Shown here in pieces: positions 19,015-28,311 of a stretch of 64,000 bases of DNA (position 1 is its first letter; every line of letters starts with the position of its first letter). The translations under genes and the position numbers were made by a program. The notes below the pieces were generated by a model that worked only from the letters and a program-made list of their open reading frames with translations, was not told the DNA's origin and did no database searches. Source of the stretch: an uncultured Bacteroides sp. (GTDB lineage: Bacteria > Bacteroidota > Bacteroidia > Bacteroidales > Bacteroidaceae); contig CAAFTU010000082.1 in assembly GCA_900766005.1 (NCBI GenBank), positions 56,583-120,582 of the forward strand, read 5' to 3'.

Positions 19015-20181
19015 TCACTGTTTTTCCTCCATCTTTCTGTAATACCACGGATGTGTGAAGAACTCATACATCAGCAGCAGAACGACACAGATACCGATAC
19101 ATATCCAATAAATGGTATCGGGATGACCCTCAGTCCACATATTCTCAAACAGGAAACCAATCAGTACTCCTGCCTCCCACATCAGCTGATAGGTATTGTT
19201 TCCCGTTCCCCGCTCGCAATGCCTCGGCAGGCTGATCATTTTTATAAAGAAACGTGACACAGTGGTTCCGGTTCCCATCCCCAACAAAATACCAGCTATA
19301 TAACTGTTCATCAAGCTATTGGAAAAAGCGAGCAATAACAATCCTCCTATCATTGCCGCCTGCCCCAGCTCTACCTCCGAACGACCGGAAGCATGAGAAA
19401 GCACGTAACGCAAAAGCAGCAAAGACAGGACAAAGCCTATCAGGATACAAACAAAAAACAATTCATTGTAAATATGTGCCACCAATATCCCAAAGATAAT
19501 GGCCACCATCATCATATTCATCCCCGGCCACAAAGTGCGCGGCAGCAAAAAACGGTCCAGCGAGAACCATGAAGTGCTGAGCGGAGCACGGAAAGGAACT
19601 TTCACCGCCGGAATCAGCACCAGCGCCAACGCTCCTAGAGCCATACTGGTATAAATGATATGGTGAAAATTCCAATAAGGATAAATATAGATCCCCAAGG
19701 CAAGACCCACCACCATTCCAAAACGACCCGCCCAGGCAAAAGCGATATTGGCATCCGTGCGGCGGCGGGAAGCAGTGACATCAATCACCAGTGTACTGCC
19801 CGTAGTCATGGTAATGACGCTGAACAGCCCTCCCTGGACAGCCCTGACCAAAGCTACGAACCCTACGGTCGCAACGTACGGATATAGCAGACTGGATGCC
19901 ACAAACAGAAATATCGCTATAAAGCACACACTTTTACGTTTGAACGTATCAATAAGGTAGCTGTTGAATGTTCCCGGAAGGAACATGGCCAGCCCGAAAA
20001 CAGCAATGGCTGCTCCTGCTTCCGCATAACTGCAATACCAGTGCCGCACCATCCATAAAGGCAGCACAGGAAGCATCATGTATAGTGATGCATAAAGCAA
20101 AAAATTGGAAAGGGATAACAAAAACATATTCCCAGTCCACAGTTTTGCCTTTTCATACGGAAAGAAGAAGTCATCATACAT
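19015..20181 (-). CDS. MFS transporter
   Basis: Inner-membrane major facilitator with about 12 hydrophobic helices in 388 residues. The first helix reads MFLLSLSNFLLYASLYMML, and an R-rich loop between helices 2 and 3 (DTFKRKSVCF) is consistent with motif A of the family. The C terminus lacks any extra domain. It starts 14 bp after panB and sits before ettA. A link to pantothenate metabolism is only positional. Bacteroides commonly annotate this protein simply as an MFS transporter. Confidence 0.85.
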   Translation of the reverse strand: MYDDFFFPYEKAKLWTGNMFLLSLSNFLLYASLYMMLPVLPLWMVRHWYCSYAEAGAAIAVFGLAMFLPGTFNSYLIDTFKRKSVCFIAIFLFVASSLLYPYVATVGFVALVRAVQGGLFSVITMTTGSTLVIDVTASRRRTDANIAFAWAGRFGMVVGLALGIYIYPYWNFHHIIYTSMALGALALVLIPAVKVPFRAPLSTSWFSLDRFLLPRTLWPGMNMMMVAIIFGILVAHIYNELFFVCILIGFVLSLLLLRYVLSHASGRSEVELGQAAMIGGLLLLAFSNSLMNSYIAGILLGMGTGTTVSRFFIKMISLPRHCERGTGNNTYQLMWEAGVLIGFLFENMWTEGHPDTIYWICIGICVVLLLMYEFFTHPWYYRKMEEKQ

Positions 20182-20195
20182 ATCAGCAAAAACTT

Positions 20196-21017
20196 TTAAT
20201 ATTGTTCGTCTTCGTTAGGGAAATCCCCTTTTTTCACATCATCCACATACTGCTGTATGGCTCCCGTCATAACTGTATGCAGATCGGCATAACGACGGAG
20301 GAAACGAGGACTGAAACCGTTGGTCATCCCCAGCATGTCCGATACTACCAGCACCTGCCCGTCTACCGCGCCACCGGCTCCGATACCGATAACGGGAATA
20401 GTCAGTTCCCTAGCCACACGCTCTGCCAGTGACGCAGGGATTTTCTCAAGTACCAGCGCAAAACACCCTGTCTCTTCCAGCAGATGTGCATCGCTCAACA
20501 ACTTCTCGGCCTCTTCCTCGTCCTTGGCACGTACAGTATAGGTTCCATATTTATTGATAGATTGCGGCATTAACCCCAAATGTCCCATGATGGGAATGCC
20601 GGCAGCAATGATTTTCTTTACCGCATCAATGATCTCCACGCCCCCTTCCAGTTTCAAAGCATCGGCGTGCGTAATCTTCATTACTTTGATCGCATTGGTC
20701 ACCGCTTCGTATTCGGAAGTCTGGTAAGTGCCAAAAGGCAGATCCACCACAACAAGCGCGCGTTTCACCCCACGGACCACAGACTTTCCATGATAAATCA
20801 TCTGATCAAGGGTGATAGGAAGTGTGGTCACATTTCCTGCCATGACATTCGAAGCGGAGTCGCCTACCAATATAACATCGATGCCTGCGCCATCTACAAT
20901 CTGCGCTGTCGTGTAATCATAGGAGGTAAGCATAGAAATTTTCTCGCCTCTCTGCTTCATTTCCACCAAACGGTGGGTAGTTACTTTGCGTGTATCACCT
21001 GAAATATATCCTGCCAT
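20196..21017 (-). CDS. panB: 3-methyl-2-oxobutanoate hydroxymethyltransferase
   Basis: Catalyses the first committed step of pantothenate (coenzyme A) synthesis, transferring a hydroxymethyl group from 5,10-methylenetetrahydrofolate to alpha-ketoisovalerate to give ketopantoate. The 273-residue length fits the family. Conserved blocks visible are [45 protein letters not shown] and [15 protein letters not shown]. The enzyme is cytoplasmic. It is first in a tight run with the MFS gene. panC and panD are not in the window. The -7 box TACCTTTG is at 21046-21053. Confidence 0.97.
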   Translation of the reverse strand: MAGYISGDTRKVTTHRLVEMKQRGEKISMLTSYDYTTAQIVDGAGIDVILVGDSASNVMAGNVTTLPITLDQMIYHGKSVVRGVKRALVVVDLPFGTYQTSEYEAVTNAIKVMKITHADALKLEGGVEIIDAVKKIIAAGIPIMGHLGLMPQSINKYGTYTVRAKDEEEAEKLLSDAHLLEETGCFALVLEKIPASLAERVARELTIPVIGIGAGGAVDGQVLVVSDMLGMTNGFSPRFLRRYADLHTVMTGAIQQYVDDVKKGDFPNEDEQY

Positions 21018-21045
21018 ATTTACTTTAATTTATAAAAAACGGCTG

Positions 21046-21053
21046 CAAAGGTA
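21046..21053 (-). promoter_or_regulatory. -7 box of panB
   Basis: TACCTTTG on the minus strand, 28 bp before the panB ATG. It fits TAnnTTTG; a -33 box is not clear. Confidence 0.55.
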
Positions 21054-21069
21054 GATGTTTTAGTTGACA

Positions 21070-21720
21070 TTACCTCATCATATTCTTCATTTTTTCGAAA
21101 CTGAATCCATTAAAGTCCTGAATAACAGCATTTGCCTTGTCGCGTATTTGCTCTTCAGAATTGGTGGTAGCCAGTCCTATCACAGTCATTCCGGCACGAT
21201 TCCCCGCCTCAAGGCCATGAAACGAGTCCTCGAAAACCACACAGTTCTCCGGCACGGTGTCAAAAACTGTCGCACCTAACAGAAAGCATTCGGGGTCAGG
21301 CTTGGAATGAGTAAACATTTCAGCAGTGAGGATACGGTCCACACTTTGCTTCAATTCCGGGTGTGCTTTATATACGTTGCTCATCTTCATCTCATTTGAA
21401 CTTGTGACTATAGCTATCTTTACCCCGTTTTCCCTCAATTCTTTCAGGAAAGCCTCTACGCCCGGGATATAATTATATAACATATTTTTTTCAAATTTGT
21501 TCAAATCTTCTGTAATTTCATGCTGCACCTCTTCCATTCCGGCAAAATAGTTGGCATAAATCTGTGTCAAGGTCTGTCCTTTTATCAACCGGCCGAATTC
21601 GGGAAGCTCCGGATGGTATTTCCGTCCTTGTTCATTCCAGAAGATACTATACTGAGTCTCAGTGTCCATTACCACTCCGTCAAAATCGAATAAAGCTGCT
21701 ATGCTTTTTGTTGAATTCAT
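21070..21720 (-). CDS. HAD-superfamily hydrolase, beta-phosphoglucomutase-like
   Basis: Cytoplasmic phosphatase or phosphomutase of HAD subfamily IA, 216 residues. Motif I is LFDFDGVVMDT (nucleophile Asp12, acid Asp14), motif II VTSSNEMK, motif III around KPDPECF and motif IV VVFEDSFHGLEAG. A helical cap lies between motifs I and II. The start at 21720 is preferred because the longer in-frame reading to 21801 runs through the divergent MATE promoter and precedes the HAD fold with unrelated residues. Its substrate is probably a sugar phosphate, but sequence alone does not decide. Confidence 0.88.
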   Translation of the reverse strand: MNSTKSIAALFDFDGVVMDTETQYSIFWNEQGRKYHPELPEFGRLIKGQTLTQIYANYFAGMEEVQHEITEDLNKFEKNMLYNYIPGVEAFLKELRENGVKIAIVTSSNEMKMSNVYKAHPELKQSVDRILTAEMFTHSKPDPECFLLGATVFDTVPENCVVFEDSFHGLEAGNRAGMTVIGLATTNSEEQIRDKANAVIQDFNGFSFEKMKNMMR

Positions 21721-21774
21721 ATTACTTTTAGTTTGATTTAACGCCACAAAGGTCCGAATAATCCTCCATATTCC

Positions 21775-21782
21775 TAACTTTG
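21775..21782 (+). promoter_or_regulatory. -7 box of the MATE-antiporter operon
   Basis: TAACTTTG ends 27 bp before the ATG at 21810. Because an in-frame ATG at 21780 falls inside this box, it argues for the later start. Confidence 0.5.
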
Positions 21783-21809
21783 CAAAGCTTAAAAATAACA
21801 AAAACGCGA

Positions 21810-23162
21810 ATGAAAGAAAACAACCCGCACATACTGGGTACAGAAAAGGTCGGAAAGCTGCTTTTAGAGTACTCTATCCCTGCCATCATAGGGATGACAC
21901 TGACATCACTGTACAACATTATTGATAGTGTATTTATCGGTCATGGTGTCGGCGCCATGGCCATATCGGGCTTGGCTATTTCTTTTCCGCTGATGAATCT
22001 GCTGGTGGCATTCTGTACACTGGTCGGGGTGGGTGGCGCTACCATTTCTTCTATCCGCCTGGGGCAGAAGGATACGGACGGTGCCGAGAAGGTGCTGGGA
22101 AACGTAACGGTGCTCTGTGTGATAAATTCTATTTTCTACGGAGGCATCACCCTGCTGTTTCTGGACCGGATTCTGTTCTTCTTCGGGGCAAGCCATGACA
22201 CGTTGCCATACGCCCGCGACTTTATGCAGATTATATTAATAGGAAGTCCTGTCACCTATGTAATGATCGGACTGAATAATATCATGCGTGCCACCGGTTA
22301 TCCCCGAAAGGCGATGCTGTCCTCCATGCTGACAGTGGGATGCAACATTATTCTGGCTCCTGTCTTTATTTTCTGGCTCGGTTGGGGAATCCGCGGAGCA
22401 GCCACGGCAACCATCCTTTCACAGTTTGCCGGCATGATATGGGTGCTGAGCCATTTCATGCAGGAAAAAAGTTATATCCGCTTCAAGAAAGGGATATTCA
22501 AATTAAGGAAACGGATCGTAGAGAATATCTTCAGTATCGGTATGTCGCCGTTCCTGATGAATGTCTGCGCTTCGGCCATTGTCATTATATTCAACAAGAG
22601 CCTGCTGCTCTACGGGGGCGATCTGGCTATCGGCGCATACGGCATATTAAACCGTCTGCTGATGCTGTTTGTAATGGTTATCATGGGGCTGACTATGGGA
22701 ATGCAACCGATTGTGGGCTATAATCATGGCGCACACAAATTCGGCCGGGTGAAGCAGACTTTGAAATATTGCATGATTGCAGGGGGGTGCATCACTTCGT
22801 TGGGATTTGCTTTCAGCGAACTTTTCCCTAATTTGGTTGTTAATATGTTTACAGACGATAAAGAACTTACAGCATTGGCACGCACCGGGTTACAAATCGG
22901 AGTACTGATGTTTCCTTTCGTGGGAATACAAATTGTAATTTCCAGTTTCTTCCAATCTATCGGGAAAGCGAAAATTTCTATCTTCCTCTCCTTGTCCCGC
23001 CAACTGTTGTATTTATTACCCTGCCTGCTGTTACTACCTCATTGGTGGGGACTGAACGGTATCTGGCTCAGTATGCCTGTATCCGATCTGTTAGCGTTTA
23101 TCACAGCCTGCCTGATGCTGGCACATCATATTAAAAAATTAAACAAGATCACAGAAGTATGA
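21810..23162 (+). CDS. MATE family efflux transporter
   Basis: Inner-membrane multidrug/toxin exporter driven by H+ or Na+, with 12 predicted helices in about 450 residues. Family features include LGTEKVGKLLLEYSIPAI at the N terminus, a first helix of IIGMTLTSLYNIIDSVFIG, and the second-half counterpart MGMQPIVGYNHGA. The stop codon overlaps the next start as ATGA, so the K+/H+ antiporter downstream is probably translationally coupled. The exported compound is unknown. Confidence 0.92.
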   Translation: MKENNPHILGTEKVGKLLLEYSIPAIIGMTLTSLYNIIDSVFIGHGVGAMAISGLAISFPLMNLLVAFCTLVGVGGATISSIRLGQKDTDGAEKVLGNVTVLCVINSIFYGGITLLFLDRILFFFGASHDTLPYARDFMQIILIGSPVTYVMIGLNNIMRATGYPRKAMLSSMLTVGCNIILAPVFIFWLGWGIRGAATATILSQFAGMIWVLSHFMQEKSYIRFKKGIFKLRKRIVENIFSIGMSPFLMNVCASAIVIIFNKSLLLYGGDLAIGAYGILNRLLMLFVMVIMGLTMGMQPIVGYNHGAHKFGRVKQTLKYCMIAGGCITSLGFAFSELFPNLVVNMFTDDKELTALARTGLQIGVLMFPFVGIQIVISSFFQSIGKAKISIFLSLSRQLLYLLPCLLLLPHWWGLNGIWLSMPVSDLLAFITACLMLAHHIKKLNKITEV

Positions 23163-24607
23163 TATTTAATGCAGAAAACATTCTCTTGATAGGTTCCATC
23201 CTATTGTTCGTAAGTATTGTAGTGAGTAAGACCGGATACCGGTTCGGAATCCCTACGTTACTTGTTTTTTTATTGGTCGGCATGCTGTTCGGAAGCGATG
23301 GTCTGGGACTCCAGTTCCATGATGCGGGCGAAGCCCAGTTCATCGGCATGATGGCCCTTAGCATCATTCTGTTCTCAGGGGGTATGGATACCAAATACTC
23401 GGATATCAAGCCTGTATTGCCACAAGGCATACTGCTTTCCACCTTCGGTGTGTTGCTTACTACTATTTTCACCGGATTCTTTATTTATTGGATTTCCGGA
23501 TTCTCGAATGTCAGCATTACCATGTCCCTGATGACGGCCATGCTGCTGGCGGCTACCATGTCCTCTACGGACTCTGCTTCCGTGTTCAACATCCTGCGCT
23601 CGCAAAGCATGAATCTGAAACATAACCTCCGACCGATGCTGGAACTGGAAAGCGGAAGTAATGACCCTATGGCGTATATGCTTACTATCGTCCTGATACA
23701 GTTCATCACGTCGGCAGGCATGGGGGCAGACGATATTCTGATTTCATTCCTGATTCAGTTTGCTGTGGGTGGCACATCAGGATTCCTGCTGGGAAAACTG
23801 GCGGTAGCAATCATCAACAAGATTGACTTGAAGAACCAGTCACTCTATCCTATCTTGCTGCTGAGCTTTATTTTCTTCACATTCACCATGACCGACCTGT
23901 GTAAAGGAAACGGCTATCTGGCTGTCTATATAGCAGGGATGATGGTGGGTAACGCACGCATTGTAAACCGTAAGGAGATCGCTACTTTTATGAGCGGCAT
24001 GACCTGGCTCTTCCAAATTATCATGTTCCTGAGCCTGGGATTGCTGGTGAATCCCCATGAAATGTTGTCCATCGCCATACCGGCAACCTTGATCGGCATT
24101 TTCATGATTGTCCTCGCCCGCCCGCTCAGTGTCCTGCTCTGCCTCCTTCCCTTTAAAAAGATGAACATCAACTCACGGCTGTTTATTTCCTGGGTGGGAT
24201 TGCGCGGAGCAGTACCTATCATATTCGCCACTTATCCAGTAGTAGCTGATGTGCCGGGATCTACTCAGATTTTCAATATCGTATTCTTCATTACCATATT
24301 GTCTTTAGTGGTTCAGGGAACGACCATTTCATGGATGGCCAAATTACTCCATCTGGATACCCCACTGGAAAAAACAGGAAATGATTTCGGAGTAGAGATA
24401 CCGGAGGAAATCAATACAGACCTCCGCGATATCGTACTGACGGAAGAAATGCTGGCAAAAGGAAACAGACTAATGGATATGAACCTACCTAAAGGTATGC
24501 TGGTGATGCTGATAAAAAGAGGAAACGAGTTCATGATTCCCAATGGCTCTCTGCAACTGCACGCCGGTGACAAGCTGCTGATTATCTCGGAAAGCAAAAC
24601 GAAATAA
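23159..24607 (+). CDS. potassium/proton antiporter, CPA1 NhaP2-like
   Basis: Inner-membrane cation/proton antiporter. Residues to about 390 form a Na+/H+-exchanger domain of 12-13 helices, including LESGSNDPMAYML with the acidic pair that defines CPA1 transporters. The C terminus, about residues 400-482, is an RCK_C/TrkA_C-like regulatory domain (PKGMLVMLIKRGNEFMIPNG, DKLLIIS). This architecture is that of NhaP2/CvrA K+/H+ antiporters used in cell-volume and K+ control. It overlaps the MATE gene by 4 nt. Confidence 0.92.
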   Translation: MIFNAENILLIGSILLFVSIVVSKTGYRFGIPTLLVFLLVGMLFGSDGLGLQFHDAGEAQFIGMMALSIILFSGGMDTKYSDIKPVLPQGILLSTFGVLLTTIFTGFFIYWISGFSNVSITMSLMTAMLLAATMSSTDSASVFNILRSQSMNLKHNLRPMLELESGSNDPMAYMLTIVLIQFITSAGMGADDILISFLIQFAVGGTSGFLLGKLAVAIINKIDLKNQSLYPILLLSFIFFTFTMTDLCKGNGYLAVYIAGMMVGNARIVNRKEIATFMSGMTWLFQIIMFLSLGLLVNPHEMLSIAIPATLIGIFMIVLARPLSVLLCLLPFKKMNINSRLFISWVGLRGAVPIIFATYPVVADVPGSTQIFNIVFFITILSLVVQGTTISWMAKLLHLDTPLEKTGNDFGVEIPEEINTDLRDIVLTEEMLAKGNRLMDMNLPKGMLVMLIKRGNEFMIPNGSLQLHAGDKLLIISESKTK

Positions 24608-24609
24608 AA

Positions 24610-24673
24610 AATTTGCCCATGTGCCCACGTGCTGCGCTATGGTCCCGCATGGCAATTGGCACATGGGCAAATT
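24610..24673. repeat. intergenic palindrome, ATGTGCC-type repeat
   Basis: Perfect 16-nt inverted arms at 24610-24625 and 24658-24673 begin AATTTGCCCATG. They occupy almost the whole gap between the convergent antiporter and mntH genes. Similar sequence occurs at 48002-48093 and, less complete, at 28177-28215. It may serve as a bidirectional terminator or mRNA 3'-end protector. Confidence 0.75.
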
Positions 24674-24683
24674 CGCACATTAT

Positions 24684-25937
24684 TCAACTGAGCAACAGCA
24701 TGATATTCAATGCGGAGACAATCACCGCAATGGTATAAAGCACGAATGAACTCCACCGGGAGTTGGCATATTTGCCCATCACCCGTTTGGAAGAGGTCAG
24801 TCCTACTTGCAGGAACACCGTGAAAGGCAGCTGGATACTCAGAATCATCTGAGAAATGATAAGTCCGTAAAAGGGATTCTCAATAAAGAAGATAAGAACC
24901 AATGCTATCCCCAAAGAAATCAAAATACCGACCTTAGAGTGGATATCCTTGATATGATAAGACTCACCGAAAATACCCGCAAAGATAGAACCTGCCGCCA
25001 TACCACTGGTTATGGTGGAGGAAATCCCCGCCATCAGCAATGCCAGGGCAAAGATGATTCCGGCATGGCTGCCCAGCAACGGGTCAAGCAACGACTTCGC
25101 CTGCTGCAACTCTTCCACCGGAGTCCGGGTACGGAAGAAAGTAGCGGCTGCCAGTAAGATCATGGCACTATTGATGGCCCATCCTACAATCATGGAGAAC
25201 AAAGTATCATAGAATTCATATTTCAATACTTTACGAATGGAGCTCTCGTCCTGCTTGTTGTACTCGTGGCTCTGTATCACCTCTGAATGCAAGAAAAGGT
25301 TATGCGGCATAACCACTGCCCCAAGTACGCTCATGATAATCAGCATACTGCCCTGGGGTATCTCAGGAACCACCCAGGAACGGATCGCCACAGGCCAGTC
25401 AATATCTACCAAAAACAACTCATACAGAAACGAAAGGCCGATTACGGATACAAAAGCAATGATGGCTCTTTCTATCTTTTTATATGAATTGGAAAAAAGC
25501 ATAATGACGACAAACATCGTAGTAAGGACAGATCCCCAGGCAATGGGAATTTCCAAAAGCATCTGCAAGGCAATGGCTCCTCCCAGTATCTCCGCCAGCG
25601 AAGTGGATATGGAGGCCAGCACCGCGCTGCCCAAAATGGGACGGGATATCCACTTGGGACAATACTGCGTGGCTGCTTCACTCAGGCACAATCCCGTCAC
25701 AATGCCCAGGTGGGCCACATTGTGCTGCAACACAATCAACATAATGGTAGACAAGGTCACCACCCACAACAACGCGTAACCAAATTCGGAACCGGCCGCA
25801 AAATTCGAGGCCCAGTTTCCCGGATCAATAAAACCTACAGTAACCAGTAATCCGGGACCAATATATTTAAAGAAATCAAGACCACCCAGATAACGCTTGT
25901 GGTCTGTACGTTTTAATTCATCTATAATGCGAGACAT
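24684..25937 (-). CDS. mntH: NRAMP divalent metal transporter, Mn(II)/Fe(II)
   Basis: Proton-coupled divalent metal importer of the inner membrane, 417 residues and about 11 helices. The two metal-binding motifs are intact: DPGN in helix 1 (residues 38-41) and MPHNLFLHS in helix 6, so it should carry Mn(II) or Fe(II). A single gene with a -7 box TAAGTTTG at 25959-25966. No Mn riboswitch or recognised MntR/Fur box is seen in the short upstream gap shared with the divergent lipoprotein gene. Confidence 0.95.
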   Translation of the reverse strand: MSRIIDELKRTDHKRYLGGLDFFKYIGPGLLVTVGFIDPGNWASNFAAGSEFGYALLWVVTLSTIMLIVLQHNVAHLGIVTGLCLSEAATQYCPKWISRPILGSAVLASISTSLAEILGGAIALQMLLEIPIAWGSVLTTMFVVIMLFSNSYKKIERAIIAFVSVIGLSFLYELFLVDIDWPVAIRSWVVPEIPQGSMLIIMSVLGAVVMPHNLFLHSEVIQSHEYNKQDESSIRKVLKYEFYDTLFSMIVGWAINSAMILLAAATFFRTRTPVEELQQAKSLLDPLLGSHAGIIFALALLMAGISSTITSGMAAGSIFAGIFGESYHIKDIHSKVGILISLGIALVLIFFIENPFYGLIISQMILSIQLPFTVFLQVGLTSSKRVMGKYANSRWSSFVLYTIAVIVSALNIMLLLS

Positions 25938-25958
25938 GTTTTACTTTTTTTGTTTGCA

Positions 25959-25966
25959 CAAACTTA
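25959..25966 (-). promoter_or_regulatory. -7 box of mntH
   Basis: TAAGTTTG on the minus strand, 21 bp before the mntH start. Confidence 0.5.
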
Positions 25967-26039
25967 CTAATAAAAAACAAAAATCCATTTGCTTTGTTCA
26001 AACTTATAGTTTACTTTCGCTTCAAAATACCGATTTATA

Positions 26040-26438
26040 ATGAAAAGAGAAACAGTTATAATAGCGGCCCTAGGCATCCTTACTTTGGCAGGATGTAATA
26101 ATAACCACCGTTCACAAGTCCGTAAATTCAAACAGACAGCCGAAAAGACCAACCGGTCCTGCCCCACACGCATGAACGAAACGATTACACTGGACAGCAC
26201 CTGTTATAATGAGAAAGATAATAGTGTGAGCTATTTCTACAGTGTTACAGGAGAACTGGACAACGCCACTTATATGAACACCCATTATGCCGCCTTTAAA
26301 CAAGCCCTGCAGGATGCAGTAGACAACTCGGTGGAAATGGAGGAATACCGGAAATTCGGTACTTCCATCCGCTATATCTATTATTCGGGATCAAGTAAAA
26401 GGCAACTGGCTGCATTCTCCTTCAATTCCCCCAAATAG
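26040..26438 (+). CDS. small hypothetical lipoprotein
   Basis: Unrecognised family. The 132-residue product has a signal peptide with lipobox LAGC and a soluble domain of about 110 residues with alternating beta and helix pattern (ITLDSTCYNEKDNSVSYFYS). Its 3' end overlaps the convergent C11 peptidase gene by 17 bp. It is transcribed away from mntH. No function can be proposed. Confidence 0.75.
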   Translation: MKRETVIIAALGILTLAGCNNNHRSQVRKFKQTAEKTNRSCPTRMNETITLDSTCYNEKDNSVSYFYSVTGELDNATYMNTHYAAFKQALQDAVDNSVEMEEYRKFGTSIRYIYYSGSSKRQLAAFSFNSPK

Positions 26439-27684
26439 ATTCCGTTTCAGCCCATCCGGATGCATGATACCACGCTATGGAAGACTTGAAATAATTGTTC
26501 CAAAGCAAATATTTGGGAGTGGTGAATGAATTGGGGATATACATACCCATTCCACTGTAGTTATCCCCATCTATTCTGTACAAGGATGAGGTGGGATCAT
26601 GAGTATAACCTGTATAAACGACCGTCTTCTTTAATTGTTGCGTAAAATCGTCCGGAGCCATTCCTCCACACAATTTTTCAATAAACTGTAACATATCATA
26701 GGCATATCCTTTGAAGTTGCTGCTGCCTTTGCCATATTGCTGCAAATCAGCTGTATCCACGTTCTTCAGGCTATCCTGATTGGACAAAATCACACTTCTG
26801 ACCGCTTCCGCCAGGCCTTCCATCTGATTGCAATCCACTGCCGAAATGGTTCCCCAACCATTATAGTTATAATAATCTATATAATCTTTACAGATTGGCC
26901 CCAAATAATCCTTGATCGCATTTTCATACAAATAAGGCATCACACTTGCATAAGGAAATCCGGCTGCCGGTATATCAAGTACAGAAGCGATACAGTATCT
27001 GGCAGCATCCTTCAGCTCATAATACACCTCGGCACACCCCATCATACACGCATCAAACAAGACAAAATCAAACTTTTGAGGATTTACCGTACGCAACACT
27101 TCCGCCAATTCCGGTATCAACGCTGTGTCACTGGAATACCGCCCGCCATCTTGTCCTATAGAACGGGTGCCGGTAATAGTGGGCAACCATCCCGAACCGT
27201 GAGATCCAAAGATTATTCCATAACTTTCCGACGGGTAAGCACTCATCATATCACCTATCACTGTCTGCATGACGGTTTTCTCCGTCGATGTCTGAGGGGG
27301 ATATTTTTTTCTGATGTTACCAATACCAATCAAATCATAGATAGATGTATTCTTATCAGCCATCATTGCATCTATCGTTCCTTTAGACAGGCTGTTGATA
27401 CCCCCCTGACCATTGGTTACATATTCTACGATACAAGGCTCCGGCCAACTGATATCCGAAGCCTCACCATCCCAATATACCAATAAAGCAGCCGAATCCT
27501 TCATAGCCTGAAGTCCTTGCATCATCGTCTGAATATTATTACGCAAACTGGAATTCAAACTGTTATCCGCCCAAAAGAATGCCAGAACCGTTCTTCCGGC
27601 ATGTTGCTGAGGAATCACGATTGTTTCCTTCTCACAAGAGAAGAAAAAGCAGGCTGCCAAGAATAGAAATAGAATCTTTTTCAT
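26422..27684 (-). CDS. clostripain-like (C11) cysteine peptidase lipoprotein
   Basis: Predicted surface or periplasmic cysteine peptidase of family C11. After lipobox FFSC (Cys17) the clan CD dyad is visible as His162 in GSHGSGW and Cys213 in LFDACMMG. The start at 27684 is chosen because it begins the signal peptide; the in-frame start at 27726 adds a basic, non-conserved leader and would overlap the upstream gene. Some C11 enzymes, such as fragipain of B. fragilis, activate toxins, but no toxin gene is here. It follows a small secreted protein gene by 10 bp. Confidence 0.9.
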   Translation of the reverse strand: MKKILFLFLAACFFFSCEKETIVIPQQHAGRTVLAFFWADNSLNSSLRNNIQTMMQGLQAMKDSAALLVYWDGEASDISWPEPCIVEYVTNGQGGINSLSKGTIDAMMADKNTSIYDLIGIGNIRKKYPPQTSTEKTVMQTVIGDMMSAYPSESYGIIFGSHGSGWLPTITGTRSIGQDGGRYSSDTALIPELAEVLRTVNPQKFDFVLFDACMMGCAEVYYELKDAARYCIASVLDIPAAGFPYASVMPYLYENAIKDYLGPICKDYIDYYNYNGWGTISAVDCNQMEGLAEAVRSVILSNQDSLKNVDTADLQQYGKGSSNFKGYAYDMLQFIEKLCGGMAPDDFTQQLKKTVVYTGYTHDPTSSLYRIDGDNYSGMGMYIPNSFTTPKYLLWNNYFKSSIAWYHASGWAETESIWGN

Positions 27685-27694
27685 AAGAAAAGGA

Positions 27695-28090
27695 TTACTC
27701 TTCCGGTTTCTTGAACTTGAACGCATTGGGGTTCACTTCGCGAATCAGCAAGGTCTTTCCTTTTTGATACTTGGTCTTCATCTTGTTGATGGTCTTCTGC
27801 AGTTTCTTTCTGCTGTTCGAGAAATAAACAAAGCAAGTACGGTTCGTCAGCCCTTCCTCGTTTTCCAGATAATTTTTCAGCTGATAACTGTATTGTGAGC
27901 GTTCCGGCAACATCTTATTCTTATCCAGACTCACACTGTCCAGCAACTGGATTTCCGTGAAATAAACCAATGAATCTGTAAACGATGCGGATACGCCTAC
28001 TATATAAACAGATTTACTTCCTTTCAATGAGAATGCCGAGCATACCGTCAGTACCAATAATAAAGAGCACAGAATCTTTATGGATTTCAT
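27695..28090 (-). CDS. small secreted hypothetical protein upstream of C11 peptidase
   Basis: No family recognised. 131 residues with a signal peptide, then a basic domain rich in Lys near the C terminus (KKLQKTINKMKTKYQKGKTL). It looks globular, alpha/beta. It lies 10 bp before the peptidase gene, so the two are one operon, and it could be a peptidase partner or inhibitor; this is inference only. The -7 box TACTTTTG is at 28120-28127. Confidence 0.75.
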   Translation of the reverse strand: MKSIKILCSLLLVLTVCSAFSLKGSKSVYIVGVSASFTDSLVYFTEIQLLDSVSLDKNKMLPERSQYSYQLKNYLENEEGLTNRTCFVYFSNSRKKLQKTINKMKTKYQKGKTLLIREVNPNAFKFKKPEE

Positions 28091-28119
28091 AATTCTAATT
28101 TTATAATTTTATTAGAGGA

Positions 28120-28127
28120 CAAAAGTA
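28120..28127 (-). promoter_or_regulatory. -7 box of the C11 peptidase operon
   Basis: TACTTTTG on the minus strand, 29 bp before the start at 28090. Confidence 0.45.
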
Positions 28128-28176
28128 GTTATTTACGGACAAATACGAAAAAGTAATAGATTAATTAACTATAATA

Positions 28177-28215
28177 ATTTGCTGATGTGCCCATTACCAT
28201 GCGGCACATAGTGCA
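28177..28215. repeat. partial ATGTGCC-type intergenic repeat
   Basis: The segment begins AATTTGCTGATGTGCCCA, close to the left arm of the palindrome at 24610, and continues with GCGGCACATAGTGCAGC. A complete second arm is missing, so it looks like a decayed copy. It lies next to the rpoD terminator. Confidence 0.5.
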
Positions 28216-28246
28216 GCCGATAGGCATTATTGGTATATTATGAACA

Positions 28247-28284
28247 AAAGCACAAGACGGAAGCAACCTTCCATCTTGTGCTTT
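28247..28284 (-). terminator. rpoD intrinsic terminator
   Basis: Arms of 17 nt (28247-28263 and 28268-28284) with one G-U pair and a 4-nt loop lie 27 bp after the sigma factor stop. The minus-strand 3' side continues TGTTCATA, so the U tract is short, but the stem is very strong. Confidence 0.75.
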
Positions 28285-28311
28285 GTTTTCTTTTCGGAAA
28301 CCGAATCTTTC

